Below are positions 34,201 to 45,537 of a DNA stretch of 64,000 bases, piece after piece. Each line of letters begins with the position of its first letter. The first letter of the stretch is position 1. Below the pieces are notes generated by a model that worked only from the letters and a program-made list of their open reading frames with translations, ran no database searches and was not told the origin of the DNA. The position numbers were made by a program, and so were the translations under genes. This stretch comes from Costus lasius (taxonomy: Eukaryota; Streptophyta; Magnoliopsida; Zingiberales; Costaceae), in NCBI GenBank assembly GCA_027563935.2, contig CM050450.1, positions 11,453,957 through 11,517,956 on the forward strand, written 5' to 3'.

Positions 34201-37200
34201 CGGACCAGTACACCGAATCGGTTTTTCGATCCTTGGAACCAATATCAATTAAGTTAGCCATTTTCACGTAATCCTATAAACAGCTAAAACTTAAGGATCC
34301 AAACTTGTCCCATATCATAAACAAGCTTCATCTCAATCTCAAGGTCAACTCAAATGAAAAGTTCAATATGGCAATGATGAGTTGTGCATGCATAGAGCTC
34401 CTGCAGCCCTAGCATATGACAAGTTGGCATCAACAAAAGTATTAAGATAGATTCAAGTTTCTTCAACTTCAACAAACAGTAATTTATTTAAAGTTGCCTT
34501 GATGAAAGAGTTATGACATGCATGAGATAGTAGCTACTAATAACATGTGACCAGTCCACAATAATATAAGGATGATTGATACTTGAAAATGGACACTGGA
34601 TGAGAAACCTGTTGAAGACTGCATCCATCTCCTCAACAAGGTTGACGTAAACCTCATTGTTTGCATGTTTTGGGTTAGTTTTTCTCCATGGTATACAAGA
34701 TGATGTGGCATCAGGGAGCTTAGTACTGACATTTGAAGTTTTACCAGTCACCACACTCAACATTTTGCTAACAATATTTGGCGGGGCAATCATTTCCCTC
34801 AAGATATTTGGCTCTGTTGTTAGAGGAATGCCATTATCCATCATTTCATCCAAAATCTGCAATAAGCGTAAACACGACATGATTGCACAGCAGTAACAAT
34901 TCTATTGTTGATAAAGAAGAAACCAAACTGTTAAACATGCATGTTGCTCCAATTAAGGTAGTTGGCATCAAAAAATTTTATCAAACTAACAGCAACACAA
35001 AACGAGGTTGAATGCAATTCTTTAAGCAGTAAATATGGCTCAACTATCCATTTGGGAGTGTTCTTGAAGTCTACTTGTTAGTAGGTAGAAATACTACATT
35101 GTTAGCTCTTCATCGTGGCTAGTTACCTTAACGAAGGGCTCTTATATTATCATTAATGGTTTTCTTATTTGTATTATTGAGTGGTTACTTGTTCTTTATG
35201 AATACCTCCAGGATGAAATAATTTAGGTCTGTAAAATCTAATTGCTTTATTTCTCAACTTGGGCCAAAGGAGGTTCTTTCTACTTTAAGTGATCTCATGC
35301 CAACCCTATTGGCTGTGGTGCAGATGATGGTAGTTAAACAAAAAATTTCTTCAACCCTTCCCTAGTTCTTCCATTCGAAGCATAAAACAAAGTCAAACAT
35401 ATCACCATATGTGTGTCACTGTCTTCTGCTCATAGCTCCACCTTCATACTTGACTCCAAATCTACACACGGCTCCAAGACCTCATTAGCCTTTTAGTAGC
35501 TACATCAGACTCACCTTAGTTCTCTGCCTTAATTGCCATTTGCTTTTTCAATCACCAGGGGCTGCCCTCTGGCTCTCTGTTCTCTTTGTTGAATTCATCT
35601 TGCACCAATATTGCTGGCAAATAGCATCACCTTAGCCCTAACAATACCTCTCAGCTTCTCGTCAGTCTTCTCCTTTGTCAAAATACCACCACTAAGCCTT
35701 CTTTTTGTGCTTTGCTCAGACTGCATCTTATTTTCATCTCAACAATTGAGCATAATCTTGCTTACAACATCGATAGCTTCTTCATTCATGCTTCCAGCTT
35801 CTCTAATTCCAACACTACTCACTTTCCTCAGTGGCAAACTCATCTCGTCTCCTCAAGCAAACCCTAACTTCCATTAGGCAGCTCAGAGAGCACCTTCCTT
35901 CATCACATTGGCATCTTTTGTAGTGGACTATTTTAGTACTTCTCTGCTATGATAATCTCTCATTCTCTTTCAACAAGCATCCCTCTCATCAGCTTTCATC
36001 AATAAGATTGAACCCTTTCAATCAACCAGAGAATTTACGTAAATGAGCAGTGTGAATTATATTCTTTTCAAAGATTAGTTTACCAACATGTAATTTGAAG
36101 GGCAAACCATAACATAATCCAGTACAAATTTTAAGGATAAACACAAAAACCATATGCTATATTGCACATTGTTTAGAAAAATCCCATTTGTTCCATCATG
36201 TAGGTATATATCTCAAACTGAAGATGCTGCAAAAACATAAGAAACTAGAAAGCAATGCAATGTGTGTCAATTTCATTGCTTCTCAGTGCATTTTAAATAT
36301 TTAACACTAATCATGCATCACAAATCTACCGTTCTTTACAGAATGCATTAATGAGTACCACCAATCAAGCAAACACATGATTGTACATTGTTCAAAGAAC
36401 TACATGAAGCACAGAATCAAGTGACAGCCACAAACAACTTAACAAGCATACCTCATATACAATTACAAAGTTATCCTTAATCAAGTCTTCATTTAGTTCT
36501 CCTAGGTAATCAGTCAAAACATCTGCCACTCTGCAAAGGAACTGAAAAAATGAAAAAGAAAATAAATGGCCAATCACTGAAACAAGCAAAATCTGTTAGG
36601 AATTTGTGCCAAAAAAATAACAAAGATGATTGTGGTCTCAATCAAATATTACAAAAATAGAGAATCATAGATGCAGTGATATAGCTTGTGGGTGCAGCAA
36701 ATGTATCGCTTAAAAAGCCAGAAGAATGTGATTAAAACTTCTACACAATATGATTCAACCATGCAGAATAAGATTTCATTGAACAGCTAATTCCCATGGT
36801 GCATCAATGTCATATCGATCCACATTTCCGTTTTATATGTTGCTAAAGCCAGCATGGCATTCTATCAAGTGTAATGCCCACGCCATTCAACACTAACACA
36901 GTACAGGCAGCATTATCTATCCATGTGAGCCAATACCTTGGCATCATGTTTGTGTTTCGAAAATAAAATTCATCATTTTTTAACATATTTCTTTTTACAA
37001 ACATGAAGATTTAAAATTTATGTATAGCAATACATGTTCACTTTATTTCACAAATACAGCAAAGTGGCATACACTTAAGCAATATACCTACAAGTTACAT
37101 ATATAATAGCTCAGAAAACACACAACCCTCTGAGTCATAGCTAGTTCCAAGATCATGGCTTATGGACTGCAAATAAGTGATGCCAAATTCAGTCTTATCT

Positions 37201-38361
37201 GAAATGGAACGTTGCACTGAAGTAAACAATTTTCGATTAGAAAAGCAACATTAAAATGAATGAAAATTTCAGTCCCAATAAAAATTAGAAACAACATAGA
37301 GATAGTTTTTACAGTGACAGGGTAGGAAAAGCTAATAATACTTTAACAAAACAATCATATCAACTTGCGATCAAAGTAGCACCTCATGGGCTAACTTCAG
37401 TCTTTAATCCATACTACAGCTTCCAACTTTAAGGTATTGTAGAATAAAACCTACTTGAGCATTGCTGGTAAGCTCTATATAACCAATTCAATACCTTAAA
37501 CCATTGCTTGATTTTGACAATTATATCTTATGTAGCCAAGAAATCTCATAGAAGATTCCACAACAAAAGAAAAGAAACAACTTGCTTGCTTCACGAAGTA
37601 GCACAGTAAATCTAAAGTATTGCCTGTGCCTAAGGAAAACGCCACTTCTCAAATTTTGCAAGAATCTGACATGCAAACAACACAAACTTGCGATATTTTT
37701 TTCTAGTGGTCTAAAAAAAATTCTATAGATGAGTGGTCCATTTATTTAAAAGCGAAATCAAGAGCGCACCTCGATACCCATCAGTGGTGGCATTTCGACT
37801 TGAGTGCACGCCAAGAAGATAATCCCATGACGAAATATTTGAAAGATATAATGTGTTGGAGATGCTACCACCGGTAAAATCTAAGACAAAACCACACAAA
37901 AGGTTTATTAAAAGAAGCAACCAATCAGGGTAGAAAAAATATATGAATAATTTAACATAACGCTAAATCTTGTCATCAAAAGTATGAAAATCGTCCAAAG
38001 ACTAAGAACGAAGAAACAAGTTTTAGTTTTTGAACAACGAATCATGTAAAGATTGGATCTTTATAATGGCTCAAGTATGCTTTACTTTGGACGGATCACC
38101 GCCTTGCGAGAGGACGTAATTCCAAAACCAAGCGCAAATGGAGCGATCCACACGGTGACCAGTCATCTGCTTCTCCAGAATTACCTCCCTTAAAGAATCA
38201 AAAAGCAAAAGGTTAGCTGCGACTCCAAAACAAGAAGAAAATTGAGAGCAATTAACAGATAATCAATCGGCCAACAGATATAGGGGGCATTGACCAGCGA
38301 CCAGCTGAGATTGCGAAAGAGATTACCCCGAGTCCGAAAGGAAAAAGACACACTGAAGCAT
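31275..38361 (-). CDS. AP3M: AP-3 complex subunit mu
   Basis: Eight exons on the minus strand: 38361-38327, 38188-38086, 37880-37770, 36541-36452, 34856-34609, 32564-32355, 32272-32065 and 31520-31275. They join in frame to 416 residues, close to the known plant protein (about 415). The N-terminus MLQCVFFLSDSGEVILEKQ and GHRVDRSICAWFW form the longin-like domain. Next come FLCRVADVLTDYLGELNED and LLDEM-like ILDEMMDNGIPLTTEP. The C-terminal mu homology domain has VKCEIYGEVQVN, RFRPWESDQILSFVPPDGEF and WSIGQIPKDKAP. The subunit is part of the AP-3 adaptor that recognises cargo for transport to the vacuole. Introns are 82-2,044 bp; intron 5 has a hAT MITE. The final residues SGEYAVRS resemble the family end. 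Confidence 0.95.
33832..34235. mobile_element. hAT MITE in AP-3 mu intron 5
   Basis: A 404-bp element is flanked by exact 8-bp repeats GAACCAAT (33824-33831 and 34236-34243). Ends are CAGTGTTTACAAAACCGG and the inverse of CGGTTTTTCGATCCTTG. The interior is full of GGTACCGGT/ACCGGTT words, which are self-complementary. The target-site length fits hAT. Confidence 0.85.
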
Positions 38362-38454
38362 CTTCAATTTCTCGATTCAAATCTCCGGGCGAAATCGAGA
38401 AGCAGAAGCAGAAGTGTAACGTCGGCGGCAAGGTCTAACTAGGGTGAGGATACA

Positions 38455-38890
38455 CGCGATGCGATAGGATCGGACGGTGAAGATACATGGCGCTAACCGC
38501 CAAGAACGTTATCGGGTTGTTCACCTCGTGGAGGTAATAGAAGGGAATAGAAACCCGCCGAGTTGAGGCTCGTCAAACCCTCCTGCGAAGTACCGTCGAT
38601 TATTAAAATATTTGTTCTATTTATGGGACGGTCCAGATCTCTTGGTACGTTTTGACGTCGCGGAGCTGGGTGATTTCCGTTACGTTTGCCCCGGTCGAAT
38701 GCGGCTCAAAAGACTTGGTGGTGTCACATAGTCCGTTGGATCCAAATCGGACGGTTATCGTGAATGAGTCCCGACTTTGTCCGCGGACATGTGGCTTCGC
38801 ACGAGCGAGAGTGGGCCTCGTATGGGTTCAAGCTCGTAACTGACTTCAGGGCCCAGGTCCTGCCAACTAGCGATCGAGTAGGCTCCATGG
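38455..38890 (-). repeat. Promoter-proximal segment shared with the galactinol synthase promoter
   Basis: Read on the minus strand, this sequence matches 58385-58845 over about 440 bp with scattered changes. Shared words include TACTCGATCG, GTCCGATTTGGATCCAACGG, GTAACGGAAATCACCCAGCT, TACCAAGAGATCTGGACCGT and CTTCACCGTCCGATCC. It ends about 95 bp before the AP-3 mu start codon, so it would hold that gene's promoter. Confidence 0.88.
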
Positions 38891-38924
38891 ACTCTTGGGT
38901 CCTCTTCATTCATTTGTTGTAAGG

Positions 38925-39290
38925 GTGGGTGAGCATTCAATTTGGTATATTCGATTTGTATTGATTATCAAAAATTTTAATAAATTTAATTTAGTAATAA
39001 ATTATTTAAATTTCTATTTTTAATTTCTGTTTTGATTTTTTACTTTTTCACCCTAAAAATTAAATTATATATATATATATAATCCTAATCTTATTATAAT
39101 ATAATAAGTTACTAAAAATCTAAGACCCAATATCTAATAACTTAATTATCCATCACCCAATTAACTTTAATAGCCTAACTTTTCAGTAAATTTGATTTCA
39201 TAAGATTTTGGTTTGTATGAAGAGAGATATCGAATAATTTTTTAAAATAAATTCAATATCAGTAAATATTGAATACTCACTCTTAGTCTA
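38925..39290. mobile_element. hAT-like MITE, AT-rich
   Basis: The left end is GGGTGAGCATTCAATTTGG, and the right end has TTGAATACTCACTC, an imperfect inverse. The interior resembles that of the element at 18320-18810 (both have a (TA)n and TAATAACTTAATTA-like words). No target duplication fixed. Confidence 0.5.
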
Positions 39291-39809
39291 ACCATTAATA
39301 GGATATAAGAATAGAGATACCTGGTCATCAGGAGTAGGCCAAACTAAGCTTGGGCTAATTGCAGGTTGGCGCTCTAGTTTACTTGGATCCACAAATTGGT
39401 TCATATAATTTGAAAAATTACAAATTACCTCTCGTGGTTTCTCAATTTTTCATAAAATTTACAAAACCACCTAGGAAATAGACAATAAAAGAAAAACTAA
39501 ATGGTTAAATATGTAGTTTCTCAAACTATAATGACTAACATATAAAACTATGAGTATAGTTTATGCTGCTGTTTATTTTATACTTTTAAATCAGAGACAT
39601 AATTAACATTTCCAATTAAATATATAAATATTATATTATCTAAAATTAACTTATCTTTAGATGATTCTAAATTTTAACATTACTGCAACTTCATCCAAAA
39701 ATCATATGGATATATATAATTAAAACTTCAAGTTAAATTTTATGTATTTTCAATTTTTATATTATTATACTTAAAGATATATTTATTTATTTAAATATGT
39801 ACAAGAGAG
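39291..39809. other. Intergenic, no gene seen
   Basis: AT-rich sequence without recognisable features. Confidence 0.5.
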
Positions 39810-41060
39810 TATGTGTCAAGCCCGAGTCCGGGTCAAGGTCAACGAATGATAGCGCCCACAGATATAGTAGGCGTTTCCCGCAAATGCACGGGTCTATTAA
39901 AGTAATAAAATATCGATCACACAGGGACTAATGGGCAAATACCGACAGATCTCGAAATGGCTAGCTAGATGATGTTGAAATTGGTGAAGTTTAAGATAAT
40001 GAAATAATTAAAAGTGCAGGAATGTAAACAGAGAAAATCACATAAGAGGATTCTAATGAGAAGATGTATCAAGATATGGATTCACCACATTGATTCCTTA
40101 CAGTTGAATAGCCAAAATCTATTACCAATGTCCTATCAAGTTCAGGGGACTCAGCTTCCTTGTCACGTAGGTAGCTCCCCTCCAATAATCTTGTCTGCTT
40201 CCACGAACTAGATTACCAGTCCAATCCGTAGGGTTCTAACGTGCGGTCAGACGAGTGTCTTTCCACAATGTCTAAGATTCTTATAATCCTCGCAAATACG
40301 TACAGACCCGCAAGCGAGGTTTTACCCTCCTAAAGATGTTGAACCGTACTTGAGGTGATTAAAGACTCAAACGCCCATTTTCGGGTAGCGTAGGCATAGC
40401 GTACAGACGGAATGGATAAACTCTCAACCAAGTGGGTCTGACGCTCGGTCGGACAAGAGGCTCTCCGCAGCGTCTGAAGCTCCCTAAAATCTCGCGAGCG
40501 AGTACAGATCTACGAGCGAGTTTTTATCCCTAAGATCTGATTTACAAACCTCACCTTGGTGTTTTCCTAAGTGAGTACAGACCCACAGGCAAGTTTTCTC
40601 CTTTAGATCCGATTAATGAACCTCACCTTTGCGACTTAAGGCTCAAGCATACCTTTCCGGATAATGCTTTCCTTTAATCCTACAAGTAAGTACAACTATG
40701 CAAGCGAGAGTTTTTCCTAGAAAAGCTGAATAACAACCCTTACTCGAGGGGTTAAAGGTTCGAGCATATCTTTCAGGGTAATGCAGGCATTGCACGCACA
40801 CAAGGTCGAGCAAGGACTTTAGCAAATAAACCTAACTATCACAACTAATAAATCGTCAAGAGCTACCCCACATCCTGATTTAGTGTTTAGCCTAGTATTA
40901 TCATCATGAAAGTGCAAACAATAGTCTTTAACAATACACGCATAGGCAAGTTTGTGCAGGAATTACAAAGGAAAGGTAAGATCATATAATACTTTGCATG
41001 GATTATACAATAAACGCAGCAAATCGAATGTAACGCAAGAGATCTTTCCTTACAAAATCG
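39810..41060. repeat. Probable retrotransposon relic with degenerate internal repeats
   Basis: The segment begins with GTGTCAAGCCCGAGTCCGG and soon has GCACGGGTCTATTAAAGTAATAAAATA, words I associate with non-coding parts of plant LTR elements. From about 40240 to 40820 it has imperfect repeats of a unit with GAGTACAGATCCACGAGCGAG, CCTCACC and TCTGACGCTCGGTCGG. No coding domain was found. Confidence 0.4.
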
Positions 41061-41067
41061 GGCAACG

Positions 41068-44000
41068 TCCGCTCACTGAAATAACAGCTCCTTAGGTCCA
41101 GCTTTTGCAGCAGAGGGAATTCTCTTAAAAGCATCAGTAACCCAACATCAGAATGCCTAACATTGCCCATCAGTATTCAGTGCACATTGCGACTATACTC
41201 ACCAATATAGCCAAGACCTACATCAGAAAGCCCTCTAGGTCTCAGATACTGAGCAAATTTCCTCAACTTTGTGCAACCCTTCAACACAGCACAAACACCA
41301 TTGTCAAGTGGTAATTCTGTTATCCTCTCTTCTCCGTCAAGCTAAACGAGCAGAAAATCACATAGGTTTCTACTGAAATTCCCAAGGGATTCAAGTCCTG
41401 AATTTGCTATATTAGAGACATATACTGCCAAGTATTCTAATTCAGAACTAGGGTTGAACATACGGTACCGGTACAGAAATACCATATTGAAATTTTGCGG
41501 TAATCGGTATTTTGGTACCGGTACCGAAATTCGATTTCGGACTTTGGTACCGGTACCGTTACCTAAAACCTAATTCAGAAAAATCCTAAACTCCCAAACC
41601 TATATATATTATTTAATTAAAAGTATTAATTTTTTATTATTTTATTTACTTACTAATCCCATACGCCAAACCCTAATCGGCTAATCCCTAATTTGCTAAA
41701 TCCCTAAATTTTGGGAGTTTTTCGAAATAAATTTCGAGAGTTCGGCACCAATCTCGAACTCCAGAATTAGAATTCGGTACTAGTACTGGTACCTACAATT
41801 TAAATTTTGGGAGTTCGGGACCGGGACCCATTTGCTCACCCCTTGTAGTTGCCTCGGCCAACGCTCGCTCACTGATATAACAACTCCTGAGCACTAGCTT
41901 TTGGAATAGAGGGCATACTCTTGAAAACATCAGTAACCCAACATCAGAATCCCTAACATTTCCCATCGGTATCCAGCACACAATGTGACTATACTCACCA
42001 ATTAGGCAAGACCTACATCAGAAAGCCATCCAAGTCTCAGATACAGAGCAAATTTCCTCAGGTTTTTGCAACCCTGCAACAGAGCACAAACACCATTGTC
42101 AAGAGGTAATCCTGTTATCCTCTCTTCTCCGTCAAGTAAAACGAGCCAAAAATCACATAGGTTTCTACTGAAATTGCCAAGGGATTCAAGTCCTGAATTT
42201 GCTATATTAGAGACATATATTGCCAAGTATTGTAGTTCAGGACTAGGGCTGAGCATCCGGTACCGATTCTGAAATACTGTACCGGTACCGAAATTCTATT
42301 TGGGACTTCGATACCGGTACCGTTACCTAAAACCTAATTCGGGAAAATCCCTATCTCCCGAACTCCCGAACCTATATATATTATTTAAATAAAAATATAA
42401 TTTTTTTATTATTTTATTTACTTACTAATCCCTTATCCCTAACCTTAATGGGCTATTATTTTATTATTATTTTTAGGAGTTCGGTACCAGTCCCGAACTC
42501 CCGAATTAGAATTCAGTACTGGTAACTACAATTTAAACTTCAGGAGTTCGGGAATGGTACCGATCCCGAACTCTCTTTTGCTCACCCCTAGTAGTTGCCT
42601 CAGCCCACATCCGCTCACTGAAATAACAGCTCACTAAAATAACAGCAGAGGGCATCCTCTTGAAAACATCAGTAACCCAACATTTTAATCCCAAACATTT
42701 CCCATCAGTATCCAGCGCACATTGCGACTATACTCACCAACATAGCCAAGACCTACATAAGAAGGCCCTCTAGGACTCAGATACAGAGTAAATTTCCTCA
42801 GCTTTGTGCAACCCTACAACAGAGCACGAACACCATTGTCAAGTGGTAATTCTGTTATCCTCTCTTCTCCGTCAAGTAAAACGAGCCGAATATCACAGGC
42901 TTCTACTGAATTTGCCAAGGGATTCAAGTCCTGAATTTGCTATATCAGAGACATATACTGCCAAGTATTCTAGTTTAGAACTAGGGCTAAGCAAACGGTA
43001 TTGGTACCAAAATACCGTACTAATATTTTGCAGTATTCGGTATTTCGGTACTAATACTTCAGTACTTCGATACTTCGCTACCGGTACAGAAATTTTTTTT
43101 GGGACTACGGTACCGGTACCGTTACCTAAAACTTATTTCAAAAAAATCCTAAACTCCTGAACCTATATATATTATTTAATTAAAAATAATAATTATTTAT
43201 TATTTTATTTACTTACAAATCCCTTATCCCTAACCCTAATCGGCTAATCCGCTTATGGCTAATCTCTAATTTGCTAAATCCCTAAATTTTGAGAGTCTGG
43301 TACTAGTCCCAAACTCCCAAATTAGAATTACGTACTTGTACCGGTACCTATAATTTAAATTTCGGGAGTTCGGGACCGAGAGTTCAGTCCCGGTACCTGT
43401 TTGCTCACCCCTAGTAGTTGCCTCGGCCAACTCCTGCTCACTGAAATAACTCCTTAGCTCTAGCTTTTGCAGCAGAGGGCATACTCTTGAAAGAATCAGT
43501 AACCCAACATCAGAATCCCTAACATTTCCCATCAGTATCCAGTGCACATTGCGACTATACTCACCAATATAGCCACGACCTACATCAGAAAGCCCTCTAG
43601 GTCTCGGATACAGAGCAAATTTCCTCAGCTTTGTGCAACCCTACAACCGAGCATGAACACCAATGTCAAGAGGTAATTATGTTATCCTCTCTAATCCGTC
43701 AAGTAAAACGAGCCAAAAATCACATAGGTTTCTTTTGAAACTGCTCAAGTCCTGAACTTGCTATATCTGAGACATATACTGCGAAGTGTTCTAGTTCAGG
43801 ATTAGGGCAGAGCATATAGCACCGGCAACGAAATACCGTACTGAATTTTGTGGTATGCGGTATTTCGGTACCGATATTTCGATACCGATACCGATACCAA
43901 AAACCTAATTCGAGAAAATACCGAACTCCCGAACTCCCGAACCTATATATATTGTTTAATTAAATATATTAAATATTAATTATTTTATTTACTTAGTAAT

Positions 44001-44360
44001 CCCTTATCCATCCCTAAATTTTGGGAGTTCGGGATTTTTCCAAAATAAATTTTGGGAGTTCGGTACCAATCCCGAACTCCTGAATTAGAATTCGGTATCA
44101 ATACCGGTACCTATAATTTAAATTTCCAAAGTTCAGGACCGGAAGTTCGGAACCGGTACCAGTCCCAAACTCCCGTTTGCTCAACCTTAGTAATTGCATC
44201 GGCCAACGTCCGCTCACTGAAATAACAGCTCCTTAGCTCTAGCTTTTGCAGCAGAGGGCATCCTCTTGAAAGCATCAGTAACCCAACATCAGAATCCCTA
44301 ACATTTCCCATTAGTATCCAGCGCACATTACGACTATACTCACCAATATAGCCAAGACCT
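41068..44360 (-). pseudogene. Tandem array of COI1-like gene fragments with hAT-like spacers
   Basis: Five fragments (about 41068-41458, 41857-42248, 42606-42990, 43429-43808, 44200-44360) encode on the minus strand part of the leucine-rich repeats of the jasmonate receptor F-box protein COI1. The second fragment reads PELQYLAIYVSNIANSGLES, NLCDFWLVLLDGEERITG, LPLDNGVCALLQGC and then, in another frame, LRSCYISERALAEA. All copies have stops or frameshifts and cover about 130 of some 600 residues. Each is followed by a spacer of roughly 350-440 bp that starts near TAGGGCTGAGCA and ends near TGCTCACCCCTAG and is full of GGTACCGG. The last copy is cut at 44360. The whole unit (fragment plus spacer, about 745-825 bp) has been amplified together. 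Confidence 0.85.
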
Positions 44361-45537
44361 GTTGGTGTAATGAAGAAGGAAGACGGCGAGGAAGTGGATA
44401 CGACGGAGAACCCGGATCCGATCTTCTGTCGTCGTGCGCGCTGAGGCGGCCTTCTTCCTGACGAGCAGTGGCAAGGAGCCAGAGCCGCGTGCTTCTCCTG
44501 CTCCAGGGCTGCGGCGGCAGCGTTGTCGCCAGAAGGGTGGGAGACGGCGAGAGCGCCCCATCTTCCCCTTGAGCGGTGGACAGCGGAAGGCTAGTGAGCT
44601 CGTCTTCTTCCCTCGAGCCGAAAGCGAGAATGACGGCTGGCACTTCCCGTGGGCGAGACGAGCTGGAGGGATCGTCAATGGTAGAGACCACGAGTCAAGG
44701 ACGCAAAGGCGTCTTCCTCGCTAAACCACCAGCGGCGGCGACGTCTGCCGTAGATGGGACGCCGCCCATGCTGTCAGCTCTGTCGGGACACGAGCAGAGT
44801 ATTCGCTCCCATCACGTTGCCCGAATCCGCACCGGATCCTACTCCGAGGCCGTCCCCGCTGCTTGAGCCTCCACCCAAGTCCACATCGAACGGCCCGTTG
44901 GCCCAAGACCCGCCGGTCCTTGGGCGTAACAGTATGTCTGCACGTAAAATTAAATTACTAGAAGATATTAAGATAAAATTATAAGGGCAGCACACAAAAA
45001 ATTGAGACCAATAGATAAAAGGAAAACCGAAAAATTTTATATGGTAATCATTATCTTTAATCAGATGAACTAAGAGCATTTAGGTTAACACCAAGCAAGG
45101 TCAGGATGCAAAAAAACTTCAGAACTACAAAAATGCAAAACTACATCTAAAAATAAATCATAAAAGAAAAGACTCGATCATCCAATAAATTTAACTTGAC
45201 TTGGAACTCGGTTGAGTCATTAGCTTGTCGACTCAGCGGAGAGTAGTGTTGGGCTTAAAATGTTTTGCTGAGGAAAAAAAATGTTTTGCAGTGGCTAAGC
45301 TCATGATTAAGTGATAGCAATCTGGAAGACTCAGAGATCAGGATGATCTTCCCAATTCGAGTAGGGCAGCAGAAACAGGCAAAATTTCCTTTTTCTCATT
45401 TGAAGCCACTTATTGTGAGGCGTACAATCAATAATCTCCTTAAAAAGTATAATACAGTCGAAAACCTGAACAAGGTGTATCTGTAGGCTTCTACACGTAA
45501 AAGTGATGCACAGGACAAAATGCTTGTGCAATGTCGA
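44361..45537. other. GC-rich unidentified segment, then RPS1 3' flank
   Basis: 44361-44930 is GC-rich and abruptly replaces the fifth COI1-like copy. It begins (T)GTTGGTGTAATG and ends near GGGCGTAACA, which could be LTR-like ends, but the flanks do not form a target duplication. Its open frames match no family. 44931-45537 is AT-rich and would include the RPS1 3' UTR. Confidence 0.4.

Noticed and set aside
31275..38361. Assignment to AP-1, AP-2 or AP-4 mu
   Set aside because: The exon sequences (GHRVDRSICAWFW, RFRPWESDQILSFVPPDGEF, the 416-residue length) match AP-3 mu, not the other mu subunits.
44360..44932. Solo LTR
   Set aside because: TGTTGG ... AACA ends are suggestive, but flanks do not form a 5-bp target duplication and COI1 sequence does not resume after it.
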